7,457 bases of DNA from DASUBV01 sp035763085 (lineage in GTDB: Bacteria; Actinomycetota; Actinomycetes; Streptosporangiales; Streptosporangiaceae): positions 1 through 7,457 of the forward strand of contig DASUBV010000335.1 of NCBI GenBank assembly GCA_035763085.1, in the 5' to 3' direction. Within the stretch, counting starts at the first letter, position 1. Each line of letters opens with the position of its first letter. Of this stretch, positions 1-5,711 are shown piece after piece. The translations under genes and the position numbers were made by a program. Below the pieces are notes generated by a model that did not search any database, had not been told where the DNA came from, and worked only from the letters and a program-made list of their open reading frames with translations.

Positions 1-39
1 ATGAATCTTGGCCATAGACCGGCACCCTAGCGCGGGCGG

Positions 40-56
40 CCGGCGGGCCCTGCCGG
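40..56 (-). terminator. Hairpin after the PRC-barrel gene
   Basis: CCGGC and GCCGG arms face each other around a GGGCCC-containing centre, starting about 7 bases beyond the TAG stop of the PRC-barrel gene (64-66). It has no T-tract, which is common in high-GC actinobacteria. Placement right after a stop codon supports a terminator role, but short GC-rich dyads also arise by chance in such DNA. Confidence 0.35.
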
Positions 57-63
57 TAGCAGG

Positions 64-340
64 CTAGGTCTCCGCGGGCGGCAGGTCCCGCACCTGCTGC
101 CGGGTCAGGTCGAGCCGGATGCCGTCGCCGAACCCGGTCACGCTGCCAGACGGGATGGCCACCATCCGGCGGCCCAGTATGTGCCCCTCACGCAGCAGCA
201 CGTCGGTCACCTGGTGGCTGACCGGGTCAAATCCGGAGCCCTGGACCTGCCCGATCCGGGCCGAAGTCGCCGCCGCCGGTCACGGGCATGGCGCGCCAGT
301 ACAGCGGTGGCGCGGGGTCAGCGAACTTCGGTGTATTCAC
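64..340 (-). pseudogene. PRC-barrel domain protein, broken by a one-base frameshift
   Basis: Reading back from the TAG at 64-66, the frame encodes a clear PRC-barrel second half: RIGQVQGSGFDP, then HQVTDVLLREGH, GRRMVAIPSGSVT and a final DGIRLDLTRQQVRDLPP. This frame hits a TGA about eight codons before RIGQVQG and has no start codon there. One frame over, a GTG at 340 opens MNTPKFADPAPPLYWRAMPV followed by TGGGDFG, which would join RIGQ perfectly if one base were removed from the GGG run at 258-260. As written, translation from 340 stops at 227-229 after 37 residues. An ATG at 289 is an alternative start. PRC-barrel domains are small beta-barrels found in RimM, photosynthetic reaction-centre H subunits and many actinobacterial proteins of unknown role. 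The start overlaps the end of the upstream membrane-protein gene by 23 bases, so the two are probably translationally coupled. The lesion may be a true mutation, a sequencing error or, less likely, programmed frameshifting. Confidence 0.75.
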
Positions 341-683
341 TGCGATCCAGCTGCACGAGGTTGGTGTACTCGCTGCCCTCCGGCTCGGGCGCGTCACTGG
401 ACTGGCCGTCGTTCAGCGGCCCAGCGCGGAAGCTGCCCGCCGAAAGGAGTTTGCGCAGGTGCCGCATTCCGCTCACGCCCGCGATCGCGACAGCGATGGC
501 GGCGGCGAGGACCGTGCCGCCGAACAGCGCGAGCCCGCCGACGACGTATCCCAGCATCATCATGACGACTGCGGCCAGCAGCGCTGCCGGCACGGCCGCC
601 ACCAGCAGCAGCGCGAGCAGCGTCAGGGCCATCATGGCCCTGGCCGGCCTGTCCGCCGCCCGCTTCGCGTACCAACCGGACAT
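318..683 (-). CDS. Small two-helix membrane protein of unknown function
   Basis: The 121-residue product begins MSGWYAKRAADRPAR. It has two adjacent hydrophobic stretches at about residues 17-44 and 46-70, the second followed by a basic patch (MRHLRK), so it should be an inner-membrane hairpin. The remaining 50 residues are polar and probably cytoplasmic. They end in a short internal duplication, SEYTNLV and SEYTEVR, twelve residues apart. The ATG at 683 is preferred because AGAGGTGA lies about eight bases upstream; a GTG at 692 in the same frame is too close to that site. Its stop lies inside the start region of the PRC-barrel gene, so the two are likely co-transcribed. I recognise no family with a known function. 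Coding potential is supported by the hydrophobic pattern and high third-position GC. Confidence 0.75.
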   Translation of the reverse strand: MSGWYAKRAADRPARAMMALTLLALLLVAAVPAALLAAVVMMMLGYVVGGLALFGGTVLAAAIAVAIAGVSGMRHLRKLLSAGSFRAGPLNDGQSSDAPEPEGSEYTNLVQLDRSEYTEVR

Positions 684-734
684 CACGCTCACCTCTCATG
701 GCCGGAGCCCGTCAAGGTCAGGCCCGCTTAAACA

Positions 735-750
735 ACACGATATGACGTGT
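735..750. promoter_or_regulatory. ACACG/CGTGT dyad in an AT-rich patch
   Basis: ACACG at 735-739 and CGTGT at 746-750 form a perfect 5-bp inverted repeat separated by ATATGA. It sits in the only AT-rich stretch between the membrane-protein gene and the GGDEF-EAL gene, 52 bases upstream of the membrane-protein start. The size and position suit a repressor operator. The regulator is unknown and no regulator gene is present nearby. Confidence 0.4.
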
Positions 751-752
751 CC

Positions 753-780
753 CTTATATCAACGCACCGCCCTGGCAGAA
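753..780 (-). promoter_or_regulatory. Possible promoter for the membrane protein/PRC pair
   Basis: On the minus strand TATAAG at 758-753 could be a -10 box, with TTCTGC at 780-775 as a weak -35 box 16 bases upstream. An alternative reading uses TTGATA at 762-757 as the -35 box, but no good -10 follows at normal spacing. Either would transcribe leftward into the gene starting at 683. The evidence is only hexamer similarity and context. Confidence 0.3.
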
Positions 781-795
781 TCATCCTGCGACTGC

Positions 796-812
796 CCGGC
801 GCGCGGCGCCGG
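796..812 (-). terminator. GC-rich hairpin downstream of the GGDEF-EAL gene
   Basis: CCGGCGC (796-802) and GCGCCGG (806-812) form a perfect 7-bp stem with a three-base loop, about 38 bases beyond the stop of the leftward GGDEF-EAL gene. There is no T-tract. It is a candidate end of the protease/c-di-GMP operon and lies between that operon and the promoter-like patch of the next leftward unit. Confidence 0.4.
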
Positions 813-850
813 AGCGGCGCAACCCGCAGTCCTCCAGGCAAGGCGACGGG

Positions 851-3598
851 TCACCGGGGCACCGGGTCCGGTGCCGGGCCGGCCGGGGCCGCACCCGGTG
901 CCGGGCCCTCCCCGCGGGCCAGCAGGTCCGCGGTCAGCAGGGCGTCGAAGTCAGCGGCGGGCAGCGGCCGGGAGAAGAAGAAGCCCTGGGCCACGTGGCA
1001 GCCGAGCAGGCTGAGCTCGGTGGCCTGGTCCTCGGTCTCCACGCCCTCGGCCACGACCGCGATCCCCAGGGCGCCGGCCAGGTCGATGATGGCGCGCACG
1101 ATGGCCGAGTCCACCGCGTTCTCGGCGACGCTCTGGATGAAGGCACGGTCCACCTTCACCTCGTCCACCGGGAACTGCTTGAGGTAGGCCAGCGAGGAGT
1201 GGCCGGTGCCGAAGTCGTCGATGGCCAGCCGCGTGCCCAGCCGGTTGAGCTTCTTCATGACCTCGCGGGCACCGGACAGGTCCTCCATGACCATGGACTC
1301 GGTGATCTCGAACACCAGCAGGTCCGGTGGCAGCGCGCTAGCCTCCAGGACCGCCGTGACCTGGGTCAGCAGGCCGTTCTCCTGGAACTGGCGGGGTGAG
1401 AGGTTCACGCTGACCGGCAGGTCCGCGTGCAGCCGCTCGCGGACCGACCGCGCCTGGCGGCAGGCCTGGTCCAGGACGAACCGCCCGAGCGGCAGGATCA
1501 GCCCGGTCTCCTCGGCCACCGGGATGAACCGCGCCGGGCTGATCAGCCCGTGCACCGGGTGGCGCCACCGGACCAGTGCCTCCGCGCCGACGATGCGCTG
1601 CTCGCTGAGGGAATAGAACGGCTGGTAATGCACCTCCAGCTCGCTGCGCTCCAGCGCCTTGCGCAGCTCGGCCTCGATCTGCAGCCGCTCGGACGACCGG
1701 CTGCCCATGGCCGTCTGGTCGAAGACCCGGTAGCTGCCGCCGCCGCCCCTGATCTTGGCGTCATACATCGCCACATCGGCGTCGCGCAGCACGTCGTCGG
1801 CGGTCTTGCCCGGCTCGGTCAGGGCGATGCCGGCCGACACCCGGGCCACCAGCTCGTAGCCGTCGGCCAGGATCAGCGGCTTCTCCACCGCGGCGCAGAT
1901 CCGCTCGGCCGCCGCGACCGCCACGTCGATGCCGGGCACGTCCCGCAGCAGCACCACGAACTCGTCGCCGCCGAAGCGGGCCAGCAGGTCGCGGCTGCGC
2001 ACCGCGGTCTTCATCCGGGCCGCGATCGCGACCAGCAGCTCGTCGCCGGTGACGTGGCCCAGGCTGTCGTTGATGCTCTTGAAGCGGTCCACGTCGACGA
2101 AGATCAGCGCGTGCGCCCGGCTGCCCGCCGCCGGCTGCCGTAACGCCTGCTCCAGCCGCTCTACCAGCAGCCGCCGGTTCGCCAGGCCGGTCAGGCTGTC
2201 GTAGAACGCATGCCGGTGCAGCTGGTCCTCGAAGGCCTTGCGCTCGGTGATGTCGCGGAAGGTGATCACCGCCCCGGACGGCCGTCCGCCGCTCATGATG
2301 GCCGTGGCCGTGTACGCCACCGGGACCGCGCTGCCGTCCCGGCCGCGGAACCAGGCGTCCTCCTCGCGGATGGTGGTGCCCGTGCGCATCGCCGCGCGGG
2401 CCGGGGCGAGCAGGAAGTCCGGGGCGGCGACCGTCGCCTCGGTGACCGGGGCGTCGATGGCCATGCTGACCGGCGCGAGCTCCATCATGTCGGCGGCGGC
2501 GCGGTTGACGAAGGTCAGCAATCCGGCCGCGTCGATGGCGCAGACGCCCTCCCCGATGTTGAGGGTGATGGCGGACAGCCGCTCGCGCTCGACGTGCACC
2601 TGCTGGTAGAGCTCGGCATTGCGGAGCGCGCCGCTGCCCACCGCGGCCAGCGCCCGCAGCAGGCCCTGATCGGCCTGGTCAAAGGGCTCGTCGCGGCGGC
2701 GGCCGGCCGCCACCAGCCACTGCGGCACGCTGGCCACCACCATCGGCGCGGCCAGCTGGCCGGGGCCCGGATCGCCGCCGGCCAGGGCCGCCGCCGGGCT
2801 GCGCAGCAGCCGCCGCGCCGCGCCCAGGATGGTGTCCAGCACGGCCGGCTGCCGCAGGCACCGGTTGGCCTCCAGGGTGACCTCGTACAGCCCCTCCATC
2901 CGGGCCCGGTCGTACAGGGCGGCGAACCGGGCGCTGATCAGCTGGCGCTCCAGGACCAGGCCGGGGACCGCCAGCGCCAGCGTCCACAGGTGGACCTGGA
3001 TGGCCACCGCCGCGATCACACCCACCAGCGCGCCGGTCCCGGCGAAGGTCACCTGGAGCGGCAGGTCGGCGGTGAACTCCCGCCAGGTGGTGCCCAGGGA
3101 GAGGACCACGGCCGCCACCAGGCTGGTGTTCACGGCCAGGTAGGTGGCCACGCCGGCGGCCATGGCAGCGACCGGCACCCAGGTCAGGTGCTGGGCCGGC
3201 ACGGCGATCGCGCGGCTCGCGGCCAGTCCCAGCCCGGCCGCGACCAGCACCTGCCCGGCGTTGAACGCCGACTTGACCACCGGACGGCGCCGTCCGGCCT
3301 GCGCCGCGATGGTGGCCAGGGCCAGCGTGCCCAGGGTGACCAGCGGGGGGACGAGCAGGGCCAGGATCACGAAGAAGCCCTCGTCCAGGCTGAACGCCTC
3401 GGACTCGCCGCCCCGGTAGACCACGACCGGCCACAGCCAGCTGCCCAGGGCCAGCACGCCGATCACGCAGGCGATGACCCACTGGCCGTGGCTGACGGGC
3501 GCGGCGGCAGGCTGCCGCCATCCGGCCAGGACGACGGTCAGCGCGCCGCCCGCGATGGCCAGGGCGATAATCGCCCGGGTAGCACGGGGCATCTTCAT
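851..3598 (-). CDS. Membrane-anchored bifunctional diguanylate cyclase/c-di-GMP phosphodiesterase (GAF-like, PAS, GGDEF, EAL)
   Basis: The 915-residue protein should both make c-di-GMP from two GTP and cleave it to pGpG. Residues 1-215 hold about seven hydrophobic segments, a membrane sensor region I cannot assign to a named MASE family. Residues 236-333 look like a GAF domain and 337-455 like a PAS domain ending ITFRDITERK. The GGDEF domain (about 460-625) has DSLTGLANRR, metal aspartates in FVDVDRF, an intact GGDEF at 543-547 and an RSRD inhibitory site at 534-537, five residues before it. The EAL domain (about 640-890) keeps EAL 673-675, N732 in VNLS, EITES 764-768, DDFGTG 794-799, K815, EGVE 851-854 and Q871. 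Both active sites therefore look competent. The tail is Pro/Ala-rich. ATG 3598 is used, with AGGCGG upstream; ATG 3592 is also possible. The gene starts 24 bp after the S8 protease stop, so they are likely co-transcribed. L486 is a TTA codon. Confidence 0.95.
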   Translation of the reverse strand: MKMPRATRAIIALAIAGGALTVVLAGWRQPAAAPVSHGQWVIACVIGVLALGSWLWPVVVYRGGESEAFSLDEGFFVILALLVPPLVTLGTLALATIAAQAGRRRPVVKSAFNAGQVLVAAGLGLAASRAIAVPAQHLTWVPVAAMAAGVATYLAVNTSLVAAVVLSLGTTWREFTADLPLQVTFAGTGALVGVIAAVAIQVHLWTLALAVPGLVLERQLISARFAALYDRARMEGLYEVTLEANRCLRQPAVLDTILGAARRLLRSPAAALAGGDPGPGQLAAPMVVASVPQWLVAAGRRRDEPFDQADQGLLRALAAVGSGALRNAELYQQVHVERERLSAITLNIGEGVCAIDAAGLLTFVNRAAADMMELAPVSMAIDAPVTEATVAAPDFLLAPARAAMRTGTTIREEDAWFRGRDGSAVPVAYTATAIMSGGRPSGAVITFRDITERKAFEDQLHRHAFYDSLTGLANRRLLVERLEQALRQPAAGSRAHALIFVDVDRFKSINDSLGHVTGDELLVAIAARMKTAVRSRDLLARFGGDEFVVLLRDVPGIDVAVAAAERICAAVEKPLILADGYELVARVSAGIALTEPGKTADDVLRDADVAMYDAKIRGGGGSYRVFDQTAMGSRSSERLQIEAELRKALERSELEVHYQPFYSLSEQRIVGAEALVRWRHPVHGLISPARFIPVAEETGLILPLGRFVLDQACRQARSVRERLHADLPVSVNLSPRQFQENGLLTQVTAVLEASALPPDLLVFEITESMVMEDLSGAREVMKKLNRLGTRLAIDDFGTGHSSLAYLKQFPVDEVKVDRAFIQSVAENAVDSAIVRAIIDLAGALGIAVVAEGVETEDQATELSLLGCHVAQGFFFSRPLPAADFDALLTADLLARGEGPAPGAAPAGPAPDPVPR
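868..907. repeat. 13-bp direct repeat in the Pro/Ala tail of the GGDEF-EAL gene
   Basis: CCGGTGCCGGGCC occurs at 868-880 and again at 895-907, 27 bp apart and therefore in frame. It encodes parts of the Pro/Ala/Gly-rich C-terminal tail. It is probably a simple slippage product in low-complexity coding DNA. Confidence 0.6.
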
Positions 3599-3622
3599 CG
3601 CCCGCCTGCCGATACGGCCTGG

Positions 3623-5338
3623 TCAGTTCCAGGCTGACCCGGACCAGGCACCCCCGGACCAGGCCGCGCCGCTCCAGGATGAGCCCGCCCACGCTCTGTC
3701 GTTCCAGGCGCGGCCCGTCCACCCGCCGGCGTTCCACAGCGCGCCCTGCCACCAGCCGTCGTTCCAGGCCCGGCCGGTCCAGGCGCCGCCGTCCCAGTCC
3801 CCGCCGTCCCAGTTCAGCCCGTCGCGCGGATCGGTGCCGGACGGCAGGCTCACCGACATGCCCGACCACAGGCTCAGGTTCCAGCTGCTGAGGCGGCTGG
3901 CCGGGTCCAGCGAGATGAGCAGGCTGGCCAGTACCGGGAGCAGGCCGGCCGCGGACTGGTTGAAGCTGACCGGGCCGGCGTGGGCGGCAGCCCGGGCGCT
4001 GAGGGCGCCGTGGCCGTCCACGAACGGGTTGCCCAGCGGGCCGGGGCTCGCCGTGGCCAGCAGGCGGCCCTTGAGCTGGTTCGGCGTCAGCCCGGGGTTG
4101 TCCGCCAGGACCAGGGCCGCTGCCCCGCTGGTGATGGCGGCACTGAACGAGGTGCCCGAGCCGACGAAGGTCGCCGTGCCGAGCCGGCCCGAGGGATAGC
4201 TGGTGTCGATCGTCGAGCCGGGCGCCGCCAGGCTCACTACCGACCGGCCCGAGGTCACCAGGTCCGGCTTGGCCCAGCCGTCAGCCGCGGTCGGGCCGGC
4301 CGCGCTGAAGTCATTCATCTCGTCGTCGCCGGGGTCAGGCGTCGCCATGTCATCCAGGGCGCCCGCCGTGATCACCAGCGGGTCGTCGCCGGGCGACAGG
4401 ATCGTGCCGTTGAACGGCCCGCTGTTGCCCGCCGAGACCACCACCGCGATGCCCGAGTTCCACGTCGCCTCGGCCGCCTGGTCCAGCGCGTTGGTCTCGG
4501 TCGGCTGGCTGGACTGGAAGCCCAGCGACAGGTTGAGCACCTTGATGCCGTACTGGCTGCGGTGGTCGACGGCCCACTGCAGGCCGGTGATCAGCGTGCT
4601 CAGGTGAGTGGTGCCGTCCGCGCCGGCCACCTTGATCGAGACCAGCCGGGCGCCGGGGGCCTCGCCGGAGTACTGGCCGCCGGAGGAGGCGCCGTTCCCG
4701 GCGATCAGGCCGGCCACGAAGGTCCCGTGCCCGTAGCTGTCCCGGAACGGGTCGCCCGCGCCGGTCAGGTCAGCGCCGCCGGCCAGCCGCCCGGCGAAGT
4801 CCGGCAGGCTGTCGATGCCGGTGTCCATCACCGCGACCGTGACGCCCTGCCCGGTGTCGCCGGCCGCGGCCAGCTGGTCCGCCCCGGTCTCCTGGCGGAA
4901 GACATCCGACGGCGTGTGCGGCCCGGTGGACTCAGCGGGCGCATCGGCGGACCCGGCCGGCCCGGCGGCGGCGGCGGACCCGGCGGCAGCGGTCGTCGAC
5001 TGCACGCTGACCTGGGCGTCGGGCGTCACGGAGATGCCCGGCAGCGCGTCCAGCAGCGGCACCAGGGCCGGGGCAAGCGCCGCCTCGACCCCGTTGATCA
5101 GGTGAAACGTCGTCAGGATGGTGCCGTTCAGCCCGAGCACCGCGGTGGCCGCGCCTAATACCCCCGTGGAGGTGACGATGACGTTCTCGGTGACGCCCGC
5201 GGACGCAGCCGGCGCCCCGGCCGCCGACATGCCGGCTAATGCCGCCACGAGTGCCGCGCCCGCGGCGCCGATCCGGCGGGCCTGCCGGAGCTGCTTGCCG
5301 TGCCGGACCGGTGTGTCGGATGAGCTCGCCTGCGACAT
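3623..5338 (-). CDS. Secreted subtilisin-like (S8) serine protease with Trp-pentad C-terminal tail
   Basis: The 571-residue protease has the full S8 triad: D172 in VAVMDTGIDS, H204 in YGHGTFVAGLIAG and S397 in GSGTSFSAA, plus the oxyanion N305 in VVVSAGNSG. The start at 5338 is chosen because GAGGGGGA lies seven bases upstream; an in-frame start at 5434 would add 32 residues that do not resemble a leader. A signal peptide (RR at about 21-22, hydrophobic core, ASA at 45-47) directs export, by Sec or possibly Tat. Residues 48-115 resemble an I9-type propeptide (VIVTSTG, LINGVEAAL, GISVTPDAQV). An Ala/Gly/Pro linker follows, then the catalytic domain at about 141-455. After a short hydrophobic stretch, residues 509-571 form a tail with Trp every fifth residue. 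The product contains no cysteine. Leu34 and Leu61 are TTA codons. The GGDEF-EAL gene follows 24 bp downstream. Natural substrate is unknown. Confidence 0.95.
   Translation of the reverse strand: MSQASSSDTPVRHGKQLRQARRIGAAGAALVAALAGMSAAGAPAASAGVTENVIVTSTGVLGAATAVLGLNGTILTTFHLINGVEAALAPALVPLLDALPGISVTPDAQVSVQSTTAAAGSAAAAGPAGSADAPAESTGPHTPSDVFRQETGADQLAAAGDTGQGVTVAVMDTGIDSLPDFAGRLAGGADLTGAGDPFRDSYGHGTFVAGLIAGNGASSGGQYSGEAPGARLVSIKVAGADGTTHLSTLITGLQWAVDHRSQYGIKVLNLSLGFQSSQPTETNALDQAAEATWNSGIAVVVSAGNSGPFNGTILSPGDDPLVITAGALDDMATPDPGDDEMNDFSAAGPTAADGWAKPDLVTSGRSVVSLAAPGSTIDTSYPSGRLGTATFVGSGTSFSAAITSGAAALVLADNPGLTPNQLKGRLLATASPGPLGNPFVDGHGALSARAAAHAGPVSFNQSAAGLLPVLASLLISLDPASRLSSWNLSLWSGMSVSLPSGTDPRDGLNWDGGDWDGGAWTGRAWNDGWWQGALWNAGGWTGRAWNDRAWAGSSWSGAAWSGGAWSGSAWN
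3626..3811 (-). repeat. Trp-pentad (W-x-G-x-x) coding repeat, 15-bp period
   Basis: Within the protease, Trp falls at residues 510, 515, 520 and so on to 570: thirteen tryptophans with an exact five-residue period. Typical units are WDGGD, WTGRA, WQGAL, WSGAA and WSGSA, and one extra Trp stands at 529. A higher-order repeat is visible, because WTGRAWND recurs 20 residues (60 bp) apart. W486 and W491, also five apart, precede the block. The repeat ends one residue before the stop codon. Confidence 0.95.
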
Positions 5339-5406
5339 CTGGCCATCCCCCTCGGATGCCTCTGGGCTGCCGTCCGCGGGCTGCTGCGGCCGCGGACACT
5401 GGGCCC

Positions 5407-5432
5407 GAGACCTGGGTCCCCCCCAGGATCTC
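5407..5432 (-). other. Hairpin in the leader region of the S8 protease gene
   Basis: On the minus strand GAGATCCTGGG and CCCAGGTCTC pair as a ten-base-pair stem with one bulged T and a GGGGA loop. It lies about 70 bases upstream of the protease start. It could be a leader-RNA structure that attenuates or stabilises the transcript, a protein-binding dyad, or a terminator guarding the operon. It contains a run of seven C on the plus strand, which is a possible site of sequencing error. Confidence 0.45.
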
Positions 5433-5473
5433 AACGCTGAGCATAAGACTCATCACGCACCGGAATCTGACTT

Positions 5474-5486
5474 TTGCAGAATGCAA
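5474..5486. promoter_or_regulatory. TTGCA-gaa-TGCAA perfect dyad
   Basis: TTGCA (5474-5478) and TGCAA (5482-5486) form a perfect inverted repeat around a three-base centre, in a locally AT-richer part of the divergent region, 136 bases upstream of the protease start. The shape is that of an operator for a dimeric regulator. The regulator is not identifiable from this window. Confidence 0.4.
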
Positions 5487-5668
5487 CCTCCATGTGGGAG
5501 CAACAGCCGGTCCCGGCCACCGATCACCGTTACGCCGCCGCGCTGGAGCGGCTGCTGAACCGGCCGGGACAGCCGCGATCCGGAGGGGCCGGGTCGCGGC
5601 CGTCCCGGCCGCCCGGGGCAGCCTCGCCTACCCTGGGAGAAAGACGGGCCGGCCAGGGCGGCGGATAA
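5474..5668 (+). CDS. Doubtful small ORF (64 codons) before the methyltransferase
   Basis: A TTG at 5474 or an ATG at 5492 opens a frame to a TAA at 5666-5668. The stretch DHRYAAALERLLNRPG looks helical and has good third-position GC, but the second half is low-complexity Gly/Pro/Arg, as expected from random GC-rich DNA. No ribosome binding site precedes either start; the ATG is preceded by ACCTCC, the complement of one. Most likely it is non-coding. It matches no family I recognise. Confidence 0.2.
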   Translation: MQNATSMWEQQPVPATDHRYAAALERLLNRPGQPRSGGAGSRPSRPPGAASPTLGERRAGQGGG

Positions 5669-5669
5669 T
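5664..5669 (+). promoter_or_regulatory. -10-like GATAAT upstream of the methyltransferase
   Basis: GATAAT differs from the TATAAT consensus at one position and would place the transcript start near 5676, giving a leader of about 36 bases. No recognisable -35 box lies at 16-18 bases upstream. A CTGCGCAG palindrome at 5688-5695 lies between it and the ribosome binding site. Confidence 0.35.
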
Positions 5670-5711
5670 CGTGCCGAAGCCCGCACACTGCGCAGCACAG
5701 GGAGGACCTCC

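Larger units (their letters stand above)
5339..5711. other. Divergent intergenic region between protease and methyltransferase
   Basis: About 370 bp separate the leftward protease start from the rightward methyltransferase start. The stretch holds the protease ribosome binding site (GAGGGGGA, 5346-5353), a leader hairpin, a TTGCA/TGCAA dyad, a doubtful small ORF and a GATAAT element near the methyltransferase. I found no convincing sigma-70-type promoter for the protease; TATGCT at 5445-5440 on the minus strand is the best -10 match but has no good -35 box. Confidence 0.6.

Noticed and set aside
1..30. ATG-initiated nine-codon frame at the left edge, plus strand
   Set aside because: Too short, no visible ribosome binding site within the window and no recognisable product.
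119..1014. Plus-strand frames over the first kilobase
   Set aside because: They oppose the PRC-barrel, membrane-protein and EAL coding regions, which show real family motifs; the plus-strand products are Arg/Ser/Ala-rich without motifs.
2210..3637. Long plus-strand frame of 475 codons opposite the GGDEF-EAL gene
   Set aside because: It is antisense to a gene with clear domain motifs; its His/Gln/Arg/Gly-rich, low-complexity translation is typical of the mirror frame of GC-rich coding DNA.
3626..3811. Possible CRISPR-like or tandem DNA repeat because of the 15-bp period
   Set aside because: The period is in frame and follows the Trp codons; the DNA between them is divergent, so it is a protein repeat, not a CRISPR array or simple satellite.
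3980..5158. Plus-strand frame of 392 codons opposite the S8 protease
   Set aside because: Antisense mirror of the catalytic domain, with no motifs and low-complexity Arg/Gly/Ala content.
5339..5434. Upstream in-frame start of the S8 protease at 5434 (32 extra residues)
   Set aside because: The extension is Pro/Arg/Gly-rich, would bury the signal peptide, overlaps the leader hairpin, and lacks the strong GAGGGGGA site that precedes the start at 5338.
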